Origin: Phanerodontia chrysosporium
Taxonomy: Eukaryota; Basidiomycota; Agaricomycetes; Polyporales; Phanerochaetaceae
NCBI GenBank assembly: GCA_001910725.1
Contig: MJGA01000003.1
Location: forward strand, 372,001-436,000
Direction: 5' to 3'
DNA length: 64,000 nt
Shown here: in pieces, positions 1 through 11,978 of the stretch
Numbering within the stretch: the first letter of the stretch is position 1
How the letters are laid out: each line of letters opens with the position of its first letter
Translations under genes and position numbers: made by a program
The notes under the pieces: model-generated
Databases searched by the model: none
Seen by the model: only the letters and a program-made list of their open reading frames with translations
What the model was told of the DNA's origin: nothing

Positions 1-398
1 CCGGCGCACCTTGCCAGGTCCCGCCGGCAGACTCGGTCGTTCATAGGAGAAGAGGATGGAGCGCAGCGCCAAGACTGGTCGTAACATTTCGTGACGAAGT
101 CATGTATCGACAAAATCTGCGGTATGCAAAGGTAGGATCATTACAAAAAGATACCATGTACAATAAAAGAAAATATCCTGAATAAGTTACCCTGTCCGAT
201 GTCAAGCCAGTCGTGCCTTGTCGACACTCGTCCTGGTCGTGCTGCTAGTTAGACTGGCGTGCTTGTTTTCCGACGATAACAAGCTGTCCGATGAAATGGA
301 GTCGTTTGCAAAATGGATGGACGCGCGCGTCGTTAGCGCGTTGAGCGGAATTGTACTTGAGGATGCGGGTGGAACGTTGAGCGACGGCGAGCGTGAGG
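1..398. other. 3' flank, no gene seen
   Basis: This is the left edge of the window and the 3' flank of the NIPA-type gene. Short open frames on both strands have no recognisable domain. An A/T-rich stretch near 140-185 would suit a polyadenylation region of the minus-strand gene, but no clear signal can be singled out. Confidence 0.5.
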
Positions 399-2544
399 TC
401 ATCGTACTAGGTGAAGCCACTCGCTGTTTCTCGTAATGTTGTCGTCGTCTGAGGCTTCGATGATCTCGACATGGCCTTTCTCGGCGTCGCTTGCGTCGTG
501 CATGGGCTGGAACCGACTGCTCTTCGGCGTCACCCAGTGCCCAGACAGCCAGCTGGGCCGCACATTTGTGCTTGCACGGTCGTCGGTACCCTGGCTCATG
601 GTACTGCGCGTTGCGTGGCTGGCGGCAGAAAGGGCACGGATACGCCGCTTTGCGCGGATAATTGTGCCGATGGCCCCAAATGTCCCGCGCAGAGCGTCAA
701 TACCAGGCTCTTCGGACTTCTCCACAATTTCGCGGGTCGACTGAACGTCTGAATCAAAGCTCCAGTCGAAGTCGTCAGGGTTGCCATCGCTGTGAACATG
801 GTGTCGCAAATGAAGTTGAGGAGCTGCGTCGCTGTCGGTGTGGCCATGGCCATGGCTATGTGCGTGATGGGACGGGACGTTGGAAGTGCGAGAGCGTGCT
901 TCGGAGTGGTGAGATCTGAATGAAGTTGCGCGGCGGAGGGTAGCTCTTCGTGCAGCATTAGGGTCTGCCTCTGCACGAGCGACCTCAAGCCACAGGGTAG
1001 TGTGTTCATCAACCTAATGATCAAGCATAAGAATTTAGTTCTACATGGTGACGACAGGCTCACCTTCTGCAGTTTCCGGGGATCGACTTTGGACATTTGT
1101 AGGATGAAGATGCCAGAGCAAATAACAAAAAAGGCGAGGACGACAGTAATTATCTGAGTCGCGCTGGCCTTCAAGCCTTGATAGAGAATCTACCGGTTCT
1201 CAGTAACGGTGTGGAATGAGGGCGATAGTTTATTTGTTGACTCACGACAGAGGTGACCAGTGTGCAGAACGTGACTGCATTACGATCAATACTTGGTTCG
1301 GAATAGACATATATGCCGAAAGACTCACATAAGACATAGTACGTGGGAGTGACTTCATGGACATGTCAGTGACCTGCACATTTCAACTTGCTTAGACTTG
1401 ACGTACCCATAGCTGTGAACTTGAGTTAACACCGATCTGTCGCATGCAGTAGAGATCGCTTACCTGTATTGTACATTGCCAACGCTACATTGAGATAGTA
1501 TATCTCGGTCACTGCGATTGAACGTCAGTAGCAAGTTAATAACGCACTGGCTCAGACTTACAAAGAGTGATGACGACCAGTATCATGAGGAAGTAGATGA
1601 ACCAGTTCTTAAACTGGGGGGACGTGGTGAGCCGCAGCATTCATAGTAAACGAATGAACTAACCTGATTATGGCCTCGAATGCTAGTCAAAATGCAGGCA
1701 CCAAGCCTTGGGTACAGCTCACGCTGATGCCCCAATTAGACTGCATATGCCGATGTCTGCTCGCTCTAGTCAATGTCTGAAATGCACACGTCGCAGCAGA
1801 ATTGACTGACAAGGTAACATGCTCTTCTTCCCGTATTTGGGCGCGACCCAGACGGCGAGAACGACGGCAGCTACGATGAGCACGCCGGCATAGCTCAAGA
1901 ACCACGGCGTTACAAAGAGCTCGCGAAAGCCGTCAATGGTGTTCACGCTCTGCTCTTCGGGACCGTTCAGCGCGAGAATTGAGGAACCTATGAGACATTG
2001 GATAGACGCGATCCAGCCAAACAGGGACAGTTTCTCGTCCAAGATGAAATGCGAAAGGAGTGAGGAGATAACCACGGAAAGTGCGCCCATAGGTGTCTAG
2101 ATAGACCGGTCAGCGGGACGCCTGAGGTAACGTGGGAGCTGCGGACGCACCACTATGATGGCCTCCACAAACGCGTAGGCCGCAAAGTTACACAGCTCTC
2201 CAAGGATCATGATGATCATACCGGTCCACCACATAGGCTGCAAAGAAGCATAGTTCTATTCAGCACGAGGTCCTGACGTAGGTAGGCGAGGGAAGCACTG
2301 ACCGACTTGAGGTACGCGACGCCCTCGCCTGCTACATGGCCCTTTTGAGAGCTGAGGAGGCCCTTCTTCTTAAAAACGAACGAGGAGCCAATGAGGGCAC
2401 CAGAGCCTATGGCGAGGAGCACGCCGATGCTGGTTCGACGGTTCAGATCACGCGTCGCGAGGCACGTCGAGAGGAGACTTACGCCCTGTACTCTTTGGGC
2501 TGCGACAAGGCAGAGCCTGTCGCGGTTGGTGAGGGGGTCGCCAT
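399..2544 (-). CDS. NIPA-type magnesium transporter
   Basis: Multi-pass membrane protein of the NIPA (DUF803) family, which carries Mg2+ and sits in plasma or endosomal membranes. The start at 2544 (MATPSPTATG) follows from splicing a GTAAGT intron near 2481. The next exon reads IGVLLAIGSGALIGSSFVFK-KKGL, the family's first membrane segment. Later exons give WWTGMIIMILGELCNFAAYA, then MGALSVVISSLLSHFILDEK, then the NALAMYNT-like and TPTYYV-like segments, and finally the VVLAFFVICSGIFILQMSKV helix near 1075-1150. About nine exons are needed. The last exon encodes a long cytosolic tail rich in His, Ser and Arg, typical of fungal members, with the stop at 399. Divergent from DPH4 across about 370 bp. 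Substrate specificity within the family is inferred. Confidence 0.85.
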
Positions 2545-2914
2545 GTCTGTGCCCACCCACACAGAGCTTGAGGACGGCGAGAAGGAGAGACGGAGGTGGG
2601 GGTTGTGTTGGGATAAGAAGTGGGATCATGCCCTCGCTTCTATAGCGACTTGCTCAAAGCGGCACGGTCTCGCTCCACTTTCCTGTCCCACCACCTCCCA
2701 CCTCACTCCTCCTCAACATTGTCGCAGTGCACCCTCATCCTCGTGTCATCGAATGCTCTGTACCCGCTTCTTCTCCGGACTCCGTCTTATCGAAGCAGCT
2801 CTGGGGCGAACACTCACATCTTGGGCCAAAGTTCGCGCGAAGATCAGGCTTGGGGGTCCCCACGAGCTTCAGCACACGTTCACTGCACATAGAGATGTGC
2901 CTGAGCATTCCTGA
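2545..2914. promoter_or_regulatory. Divergent promoter region, NIPA / DPH4
   Basis: About 370 bp separate the inferred start codons of two divergent genes. The stretch is pyrimidine-rich on the plus strand (2680-2760). No TATA box stands out and no coding potential is recognised. Confidence 0.4.
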
Positions 2915-3506
2915 ATGAGCCCTCGAGACCCTGCAACGAGATTGGGAAGATGGTAGCTTGTGCAAATCTCGATCTGCTTCCGTTGCTCCCTCGGTCGCCG
3001 CTTCCGGTGTGCTCTAGACGCCAGCAAATCTTGTCCCCAATCCACCACCGGCCACGCTGGATGCATCTGCAGAGCCCGACTACTACGCGGTGCTGTCCAT
3101 CGAGACAGCTGCGTCGGCTGCCGAGATAAAGGCTGCCTACCATCGGGCATTGCTTCTTCACCATCCCGACAAGCTGCTTGCATCGGACCATCGCAAGGAT
3201 GCCATCGACCTCGACTTGCTCAAGAGAGCGTTTATGACACTCTCGACACCTGAGCTTCGAGCAAAATACGATGCTGCACGACTTCGCCCTCACTCGGGAC
3301 CTCGACCTGCTCAGGTGGTATCCCTCGAGGATTTTACAGTACATGAGGACGCCGATGACGTCTACTGGACGTACGATTGCCGTTGCGGAGGCACGTATCG
3401 TATTACGGAAAAGGACATGGAGAAAGACCAACATTTGATCGGGTGCCATACCTGCTCAGAGGTGGTTTGGGTGGGATATGAAGTGGCAGATGAGGACGAG
3501 GCCTAG
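2915..3506 (+). CDS. DPH4: DPH4-type J-protein (diphthamide biosynthesis)
   Basis: Short J-protein with a C-terminal DPH (CSL) zinc finger, the Dph4/Jjj3 architecture. Dph4 supports diphthamide synthesis on elongation factor 2. The J domain begins around DYYAVLSIETAASAAEIKAA and carries the invariant HPD within LLLHHPDKLL. The zinc finger follows near 3375-3480 with CRCGG, then CHTCSEVVWVGYE, giving the CxC...CxxC metal ligands. The protein is about 150 residues, normal for the family. The open frame is closed upstream by a stop at 3015, so I infer a first exon from the ATG at 2915 spliced over a 66-nt intron (GT at about 2954, acceptor CTAG at 3017). That first exon is less certain than the rest. 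Confidence 0.85.
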
Positions 3507-3661
3507 ATATCGATACAGAGTTCTAGTGGGTAAGTTCAGACAATTACTGTTGCGCAACGATATAATAATCGAGTAAGACTTGATAACCAGGAACATGGTC
3601 TCGTATACCAATCAGACCCTATACGTGTTCTCATAGATGCAATAAATAACGATCGAGACCT

Positions 3662-6600
3662 TCATTCGTCGTCTGAATCAAGAACGATCACGTCGGCGTC
3701 CGGTGGAGGCTGCTGCTGCTTATTGCGCAGCCAGTCCTCGAACAGCGCGTCCCGAAGCTCACGTCCAAGCGCATTCCCTACCGGCCAAGGAACCGCATTG
3801 CCAATCTCTCGTTGCATCTGTGGTGGTGAAATAATGAGCTCCACGCCATACGCGGCTCACAGAAGGAAGACGAACCGTCTTGACATTGAGCGTGTCATAA
3901 CAGTAGAACTGGAAATGATCCGGGAACCCTTGCGATCGCGCGAGTTCTCGCACACTGACGACGCGTTTACACTGTCGGATACCGTCAATATATCACACCG
4001 CACGACGTGTGCGGACGAACTCACGTAGGGGTTCAGGACCTTGCACTGCTTCGCCGTCGGCTCGACGTTCGTGACGGTGGTCTGGAACCATTCGTTGGGG
4101 TCCAGCCGGCCGTACAAGCCGGGGCGGTAGCCCCTCCGGGCGACAGCAGACTTGGGATCATGATAGTGCCATTCGAGCAGGTCTTCGGGGACGCTGCGGT
4201 CCTTGAACAACGCTACGAGGCAAGAATGTCAGCCGTTGTCGTGCAAACGTGTTCCCCACTCGAAGCCTACCGTGGTAGTCTGCCTTGGCTGATAGCGGTA
4301 TGTACGTGACTCTGTGGGTCGTGCGTGAGCTCCGTGAATACTCTGCTGTGCAAGGCACCGACCTCGCAACCGTGTCCGCCTTCAGCGGGCGTGTGACATG
4401 CTGCAGGTCCCTGATCTCATCCTCTCTGGCGCGGGCCTTCTCCTGGTATCGCGTGTGCGGGGGCTTGTGGTAGCGGACCAGATGAGCGCCAAGAGGGCCC
4501 ACCACTCGTTTGCCTTTCTCGACGACAGCCACGACCGCAGGGATGGGTTTATGCGTCTCGGGGTCCTCGCGCTCGCGCTGTCCACGTTTGTTGCGCGGGT
4601 TCACCCTGCAACGCTCGTCGTCAACAACGGCTCAGCTCATACAGCGAGGCGAACCGACCAGTCCCAGCGAAGCAGGTCCCAATCGCGTCGTCGACGGTGA
4701 CATGTCGGAACGGCGCGATGCCCTTCCCCGTGTTAATGGGCCGGATATTGAGTCCGTGCGCAAACTTGATCTCGAGTGTCTCCCAGTTGGGAAACGCGTA
4801 CAGCGGTGCAGGGAAGCTGGGGAGCGGCTGGCCGAGCTGCGCCGCGATTAGGAAGAAGCGCACGCGTGTCTGTGGGGTGCCATAGTGCGCAGCCTGGAGC
4901 ACACCAAATCTGACCTGGTACCTGCAGCCGAGAAATAACACGATAGATGAGATTGTCATGCGCTGTGGGGACGTCTAGGCACGTACCCCATTGCCACCAA
5001 CGCTCGCACCAAGAACTTGAGGCCCCCCATCTGTATGCCGCCCTCAACCTTGTACCGGCTGGCCTGGATGGAGTTGAGGCTGTATTGCAAAAAGCCGCGG
5101 ACGTTTTCGAAGAAGCAGAACTTCGGCTCCAAAAAGTCTACCCACGACAGCAGGTTGAGGATGAGATGGCTTTTCCTGTCGTCTGCCTTTTGGAACATGT
5201 TCATCCGAGAGTGGGGCTGGCTACCGTAGCATTGGTATGAATTGGGGCGTCCAACGAGGTACAGGATGTACTTACCAGGGAAAACCTGCGACGATGCAAT
5301 CAATGTCCCCTGGCTCGGCGGCGGCGGAAGAGGCGACAGGGCGCGGTGGTCCTTGAGGATGGGCTTGTAGTCCGCAGGCAGCTGGTATCCAGGGATGCGC
5401 ACGGTCTTCACCGCATGCTCAAGTATGCGATTCGCACACTGGTTGTACACCACCGTCTCGGGCGAGTTCCGCCTGTTTGCCCCACGTCAGCTAACTTGGC
5501 TGGACAAGCAAGGACACTGCGTGGCTCACTTCAACGTCAACGCGGCCGACGGCGACAGCTCGATCGCGTGCGTAAGCTTGAGGCAGCCTGCCTCCTGCAT
5601 CGCGAGCGCGAACGCACCGACGCCGCCAAACGGATCGAACGCGCGCAGCGCGCGGCGGGCGTTCAGACGCGTGAACTCGCGCAGCGCGCGCACGCGCGGC
5701 TCGTCCTCGCGGTGGCAGACCGGGCACACGTCGGGGCTGTGCGAGCGCCGCGTGAGTTTCTTCGCAGCGTCCCAGTCCGTCACCTTGAGCCGCGGGAACT
5801 TGTACTGGACGTAGAAGTTGTACGGCGACTGGTCGAGGTACGCGGCGGTGTCGCACTCCCAGTACCACGGCAGAGAGAAGAAGTTCGCGACGCGGCAGCG
5901 CCGGATGAGGTCTCTCGCGCTGACGGTGATGCGGTTTACTTCGGTGTTGGATACGAGGTATAGGTGCCTCTAAACGTGAAAACTCAGTGTAAGAATTCCG
6001 AGAAGAAGGCAGCATACCTCATCCTTGACGAGGGTCTTGTCCGGGCAAGTTGCTAGGATATCGTTGACCCGCCCGAGCGGCACAACCGTGACATCGCACG
6101 ACCCCTGCGCCCGCGCATCCCCATCAAACGCGAAGCCCACGATCTGCGCAATTAGACACACAGGGCTGTCCGGCACCTTGATCATCGCAAAGTCGTGTAT
6201 GTGGTAGTTGGTCCCACAGAAGGCGATGCCGCGTCCATTCTGGATGGCTTGTGGATGCTCCTCCTGCTCCCTCGCGGCCTGACGCACGCATACTGGGCAG
6301 TTGTCTGGCGGGATTACCAGCGGCGATTGCACGTCGCTCTCTCCCACGCCGACGAAGGAGCCGTCCTTCTCGTTGTATTTGAAGCTACGGAGGTGTAAGC
6401 GAACAGGCATGGGAGCGGCACAGAGCTACACTCACCTGTAGAAGAAGCGGGGATCCTCGGGTGGCAAAGTAGGAGGATTGGGCAGGAATCGCCCACGCTG
6501 ACTTTTGAGGAGGGGCTGCTCACGATGGACGGCCTCCACCTTTCCCACCAGAACGCCAATATCCTCGGTGTCGCAGATGTCCGTGAGGAATAACTCGCGG

Positions 6601-8592
6601 GGGTCGTAGATCCTGCAATAGGATGAAATGCTGCTTCGGCTGCATGCGGTATATCAACGTACTCTTGCATGATTGTTCTAGACGAGTGTTCGAACCACCG
6701 CAAATGCACTTTCTTGCTTCGTTGATTGAAGTACATTATTTGTGCGAACCTGTTATTCTTGATTAGACTTCCGATGCTTCAAGGAAGTGCGTCTTTCCCA
6801 CCAGAAGTAATCCGACAGCGCACGCCCTTCGGGAACATTGGTCCCTTGTTCGTCTACGAAGGCGGGGATCTCTTCAGGCGGGCGACGCTTTGGGTAGTTG
6901 CTTGCAGGAACCAACACCACATCTCCTACCTCCAAGCAGTGGTAAACCAAGTGTCCCATAGAGGAGACACATGCATACCTCGAATGTAACGCCATCCACC
7001 ACCGCCGAGCTCCAAAACTCGCTTCGCGGCTCGACCTGCCCGTCGTTCGGGAACCCGATGTTCACGCGCCGCCTGACCGCACGACGCAGGAACTCGAGGA
7101 GCTGCCTGCGCTGGCGCGCCGCCTCGCGCCTGATCTCCTCGGGGGTCTGCTGCTGGCGCGCGGTGACGAGGAGCTTGAACTGCTCGCCGAGGAACAGCCC
7201 ATCCGAGAGCTTCGCGACGAGCGGCGTCACCGTTGTGTTGTTCTGCCGCTCGGGACGCAGCACAAGCAGATCAAGGTCGTTCGTGCTGAAGAGCTTCGTC
7301 CGCGTGATCTGCTGCGCAGGCCGCGGACCACCGCCCCACGCCCGCCGCCCGCCGCGCACCTTGGGCTGGGCGTCCCGCAGGTCTTGCATATACGGCGAGT
7401 GCATAGCTTCCGCGTATTCGTTGCCGTTGTCTTGGATCACCTCGTAGAGAACTTTTTCCTGGAAAGGCCGACATCAGCGTCCGTGCACCGAAAGAGGCTG
7501 CGCGCTCCACGCACTGCCTGGCCAATGTCTTCCTCCATGATAGTCCCTTTTATGTCAGCATGGTATGTACCAACGAAGCGGTCGTGCACGCGCTTCCTGG
7601 TACATCGTTCGCGCACTTGCGTGGCGAACGTCATGATCAGCTGCGCGATGCGGTGTGGACGGTAGAAGGAGAACCAAATTTGGCTGTATATCTCCGCTGG
7701 TGTCTTTAGGGCATACCAGGCGTATTGAGTTTGAATGTAGACAGAGCTGGGGGAAGTCTTTAGGCGTGTTCGCGGAGCCTCACTGTGGAACACACTCACT
7801 CGCTTGAGTTGTAATCCAGAGTGAAGCTGAATATTGCACTCGTGCGGAGGCGCTGCCTGGAAGAGTCCTCCACTGTATCGTCATCATCCAGACCGCGTCT
7901 TCTTCGTTATTGAAGACCGGTGCGACATTGCCTATGGCACTGAATTGACGGTCGGATGTGGGGTCAAAGAGTTCTTCCAGTGATATGAGTTCGTCGTCGT
8001 GACCGGGGTCAACGACCACAAAGTCGGTAAGGATTCGAACAGGGAGAGATTGAGATCGTTCATCGTCATTCAGAGCGTCGAGGTCGTCTACATCTTCTCC
8101 TAATACAACAGTATTCGCGTCTTCTTGAAGGTAGGTATCATCGTCTGGGTCGTAGCGAGGTCCTGGATTGAAGGTTACGCGGATTGTTGAGGTGAGTAGC
8201 GGCACAATAGCACACACTTTGGGGTTGTGAAGGTCTCGTCCTCTTGTCAGGCTGACAGCGGACGTCGCGGTTAGACGCGCCGCTTCGGTCAGTGGTAATC
8301 TTAGTGACGGACGCACTCTCTTTGCCCTGCCCTGATCCCATTCCGCATCCTTGCGCTTACCAATCTGTGTGTTCCGTGGGCTGCCAACTAGGGTGCTTCC
8401 GCCGACAGACGAGGCCGGAGAGTAGGCCCGAGAGATGGAGTTTGGCGGAGTGCTGTTCGTCGCGGCAGAGTTTGGAGGGCGAGGTGGTGGGCGGGCGAAA
8501 GGGGACGTGTTGTTCGTCGCATTGAGGGTGACCTGGGAGTCTGTCTCCCCGGTGGAGACCTCCCAGGCGGTGGGTCGCTTACGAGGGGGCAT
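3662..8592 (-). CDS. DNMT1-type DNA (cytosine-5) methyltransferase
   Basis: Maintenance-type C5 methyltransferase acting on nuclear CpG DNA. Starts at 8592 (MPPRKRPTAWEV) with a disordered basic N-terminus. A replication-foci domain follows (SVYIQTQYAWYALKTPAEIY, then SFYRPHRIAQLI, near 7640-7760). Next are two BAH-like regions (EVGDVVLVPASNYPKR near 6900; YHIHDFAMIKVPDSPVCLI near 6150-6210) with Cys-pair segments. The catalytic domain has motif I DPFGGVGAFALA (usual form DLFxGxG), the PCQ loop rebuilt across an intron (AGFPCQPHS, near 5195-5290), ENVRGF (motif VI), GTPQTRVRFF (VIII), VRELARSQGFPDHF (IX) and QREIGNAVPWPVGNALGREL (X). All key catalytic motifs are intact. One single-base frame break lies at about 7893 (see findings). 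Convergent with DPH4; divergent from EXO84 across 250 bp. Confidence 0.9.
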
Positions 8593-8839
8593 CGTCGGGC
8601 GACGGCATGCGGGTCGGGCGTGACACTGACGGCCGTGGGCAGAGCGCGTAAACGCCGGTCTTCGTGGCGCGGCGATTGCCGTTTGCCGCGCCTCCAGACT
8701 GGAAACAGCGCACCGTCTCCCACCACCTTTAGACACCCTAGGCGCAGCCGGCTTACGCTCCTCGCACTCTGTCACACACTGCTACCTGGCTGCCCCTACC
8801 CTACGAGATTTTGATACGCGAGACGCCGACTAGGCAACC

Positions 8840-11531
8840 ATGCAGTCCTTGCGCACACGGAGGCCGTCGCAGGCTCGTACCAAGGGACAGAAGCGGGAGC
8901 CCACCATCAGGCAGGGTCGCGCCGTCGAGCGCAAGTCCACCCGTGTAGATGACAAGATCAAGAAGCGCATGTCGATGCGCTATGCGGACATATCCTCTCC
9001 AACCGGTGGTGACATCCCCGCCGTGCCCGCTCTCCCGCTCGCTCTCCAGCCAGGCTACAGGGGCCAGAACATCGCGATACCCAGGACGGAAGAGCCAAGG
9101 GAGGATCCCAAGGAGCTGGAGCAGAGGCTGCTGGATCAGGATGACTTTGACCCCGATGCTTGTGAGGCTGTTTCTCATGTCTATGCTAGACTGTTGAATA
9201 CAACGCGGGATAGACCTGAAGCTCAAGATGGCAAACTCTACAGAGGCCGAGCTACGCTCCCTGCAGTCATCTCTGCAGGCGTCGAAAGATGACGTCTCGC
9301 GCGACCTGCAGCGCAATGTCTTCAAGAAGTGAGTCCTGCCACCCCGAGTGCGTGTCTCCCTGGTGACACGGGGACAGCTACGCAGAGTTCGTCATGGTCT
9401 CCAAAGAAGTCAGCACTCTGGAAAGCGAGATGCTGGAGCTGAAAGAGGCTCTGGCAGAGTGGAAAGGCATGCCCTCCTTGCTGCACATTGACGACTCTGC
9501 CTCGGTTGCTGGTGCGCTTTTCCGCACTGGTCACGCAAAGCAAAGGCTCACCACTCTGCAGAGCGCCGGAGAAACGTCCGCTCGTCAATCGCTGATCTTC
9601 GGGTATTGTACGCGACACAGATGCAGAACCTGCACAACCAGATTGAAGGCTCGAGCAAGTTCGTTCCTACGACCCCAGGCCGACATGTTGTCCTCGAGAT
9701 GGACAATATTCTCGCGCTGAACCCCGCAACATACAAGGTGGATCATGCGGTCCATTTCGTTCTGCTCGACGATGCTGTATTGGTCGCTCGGAGACGAAGA
9801 CGCAGAAACAATGGCGAGACCGACAAGCTGATTGCCGAAAAGTGTTGGCCGCTGAATGAGATGCTCGTTCTGGACACGAAAGACACGCAATGTAGGTCCT
9901 GCCTTTGGTTAGCCTGTGCAAAGCCTCACACCTGGTTCTCTGCCAGCAATGACGAACGTCTTCAAGATACGGCACAACAAAGAGACTCACGTCTACCGGA
10001 CGGAGGTCGCCGCAGACAAGAAGCATCTGCTCGTGCAGTTCAGGCATGTGGCTGAGGAGCTGGCCGCAAAACGGCGCAAGGAGCGTGAAGGCGAGCACCA
10101 GCGGCGGAAGAGTCTGTGGGTCGGTGGCGACGTAAGTGCTCCGTTGATTTCGCACAGATCAACTTACGGAGGTGCGACTTTCAGCGGTCCTCACAAGCGT
10201 TTCCCCCAGACGTACCCCCGCTACCCGATTTCCTCGCTGACATGGCAGGAAAGTCTGAGATGGGCTCTTCGGCGAAAGAGAAGGCGGAGCGCGATGCGCG
10301 ATGGCTCAGTGATTTCTGTGACGATCTCACCGTGGCCATTGCCCTCCGTAAATGGGACCATGCGGTTGCATTGGTCGAGCAGGTATGGACCTCGACGTTC
10401 TATCGGACGGTACCAAGCTTATGTTGCCCGGATAGGCGATAGCAAGCTGGACAACATGCCGCTTCTAGGTCCCAAGCTCACGCCGCTCAAGGCGTCGCTC
10501 ACCTCGGCGCTGTTACAGTCGCTGTCGTCGCCAAGCAATCGCAAGTCGGCAGTAGTCCGCCTGATCTCCTTGCTGGTGCGCCTGAAGGCCGGGGCTGCTG
10601 CACGGAGTACGTTCCTCGCGTCCCGCACGGAGGTCATGCGCAAGCGTGTGCGCATGATCACGTTTGAGGGCCACATCGGCATGTACATCAACGATCTCGC
10701 CATCGTCGTCTTCAGCGGCATCAAGCACACCGCGGACTGGTTCCTAGCGAGTTTCAAGGAGAACGAGGTCGCAAGTTGTGAGTGAAGAGTCCTGACTTGC
10801 GGCTGTGCCCGTGTTGAGTGAGGTGTTAGGTTTCGTAGAGTGGGCAAAAGAGCAGGTTGAATCGTACGCGGAGATGTTCCGCAAGCAGGTCTACATCTCG
10901 GACGTCGACCCTCAAACGGTCGAAGATGCTAAAACCATCACCCATGTACATAGTAAAAAGGTGTGTCCACCAGTAGTTGCGTCCTTGCTCCCGAGATCTC
11001 ATAGATCTAAAGCTCCTAGAGGAGTACGGCTTGGACTTCCGCTTCATGCTCGACAGACTTCTGAAAGAACACCCCGGAGACGAGCCCAAAGTCCAGCCGC
11101 CAATATACCGACAACACGAGAGCCGCAGGCCGTCGGACGCACACACGCCCACGTCGACGCCCGTCCGCTCGCGCTCGCCCGCCCCCGCGATCGCGGTGCC
11201 CATCCCCTCGCGCATGCGCTCGCCCGCGCCGAGCTCGCTCTCCTCGTCGCCCGCCATATCGACGCTGCCGCCGCCCGTGCCGTCGCCGCGCCGTCGCCGC
11301 GCCGTCGTCCGCGTCCGCGCCGGTCCCGCGCACGCGCGTCGCCTCGAACGCGTCTGCGCCGCCGCGCCCCGACAGCTCGCACGGCGAGCCCGTGTCGAAG
11401 ATCCCCGGCCCGCGCCCGCCGCCCCGCGCGAACCCCGTGGCGCCGCCGCCGCGCTCGACGGCGCGTCCTGGGAGCGCGACGGGCCATCGCCCGCCGCCTG
11501 TTGCGGTGCCGAAGCGGGAGGGGATGTTTTA
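8840..11531 (+). CDS. EXO84: Exocyst complex component EXO84
   Basis: Subunit of the exocyst, which tethers secretory vesicles at the plasma membrane. Start ATG at 8840 (MQSLRTRRPSQART). The diagnostic N-terminal segment is seen after splicing a GTGAGG intron (about 9168-9215): AYLKLKMANSTEAELRSLQS, SKDDVSRDLQRNVFK, YAEFVMVSKEVSTLE, WKGMPSLLHID. A PH-like domain follows (about 9660-10090), then the helical exocyst repeats (ARWLSDFCDDLTVAIALRKW; MITFEGHIGMYINDLAIVVF; DFRFMLDRLLKEH). The tail is Ser/Pro/Arg-rich. The plausible tail frame ends PPVAVPKREGMF at 11531, but reaching it requires a frame change at the 11-bp repeat at 11280-11301. Without that, the frame ends at 11552 in low-quality Arg/Ala sequence. 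Confidence 0.9.
11280..11301 (+). repeat. 11-bp tandem duplication in EXO84
   Basis: The unit CCGTCGCCGCG occurs twice back to back, followed by a partial third copy (CCGTCG). A third full unit would restore the reading frame of the EXO84 tail (see findings). Confidence 0.9.
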
Positions 11532-11731
11532 GTTTGGGGTGTGGACTTTTAGGATCGGATTGTAATATCAATATCGTGGACGCATATACATTTATCTTAG
11601 TTTCTTTTGCAACTCGTGTTGCGGTGTGAACGACACAGTACATCGCCTGCAGCCAACGCGCCCCTGCAGCCCTTCGCCACGTCGTCAGCCTGCCCTGAAG
11701 TGCAGCTGGCCCGTGCGCGTGGCGCCGGCAG

Positions 11732-11739
11732 TATATAAG
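11732..11739 (+). promoter_or_regulatory. TATA box of U1 snRNA candidate
   Basis: TATATAAG lies 34 bp upstream of the proposed U1 5' end. That is the spacing expected for a focused RNA polymerase II start. Confidence 0.6.
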
Positions 11740-11765
11740 CGGGGGCGCGCCCGTCGTTGCACCTC

Positions 11766-11940
11766 ATACTTACCTTGATGGCACAAGCCCCTTCACGTAC
11801 CTGGGCTTGTGGGCCGTGGGGGCCTCTCATAGCACGGCGACCTTGTCCTCAGGGGGACCCTGCGGTTTGTACGGGCTTCGGCTCGTGCACCGTCCAAATA
11901 TTTTCCTGTCCTGCTTCGGCCTTCGGGCTGGGCAGGCCAT
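11766..11940 (+). ncRNA. Probable U1 spliceosomal snRNA
   Basis: The stretch opens with ATACTTACCT, the invariant U1 5' end that pairs with 5' splice sites. It is followed by a perfect 8-bp stem, ACAAGCCC (from 11782) with GGGCTTGT, closing a loop that contains TTCACG, in the position of U1 stem-loop I. Further helices can be drawn: CCGTG/CACGG; a TGTACGGG/CTCGTGCA stem capped by CTTCGG; and a final CCTGC...GCAGG hairpin with a TTCG loop. Between the last two lies CAAATATTTTCC, an imperfect Sm-type site lacking the usual G. About 175 nt fits U1. The TATA box sits 34 bp upstream and no protein frame explains this conservation-like structure. The 3' end is a guess. Confidence 0.7.
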
Positions 11941-11961
11941 TTTTTTTGGTTCCTGCGCGGT

Positions 11962-11978
11962 CCTAACCCTAACCCTAG
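11962..11978 (+). repeat. Short interstitial telomere-like repeat
   Basis: About two and a half units of CCCTAA lie just downstream of the U1 candidate. It is far too short to be a chromosome end, and genes continue on both sides. Confidence 0.6.

Noticed and set aside
8020..8050. tRNA-like B-box (GGATTCGAAC)
   Set aside because: It lies inside a coding exon of the DNMT1-like gene, and no cloverleaf can be drawn around it.
11962..11978. Chromosome end
   Set aside because: Only about two and a half CCCTAA units, with conserved genes on both sides.
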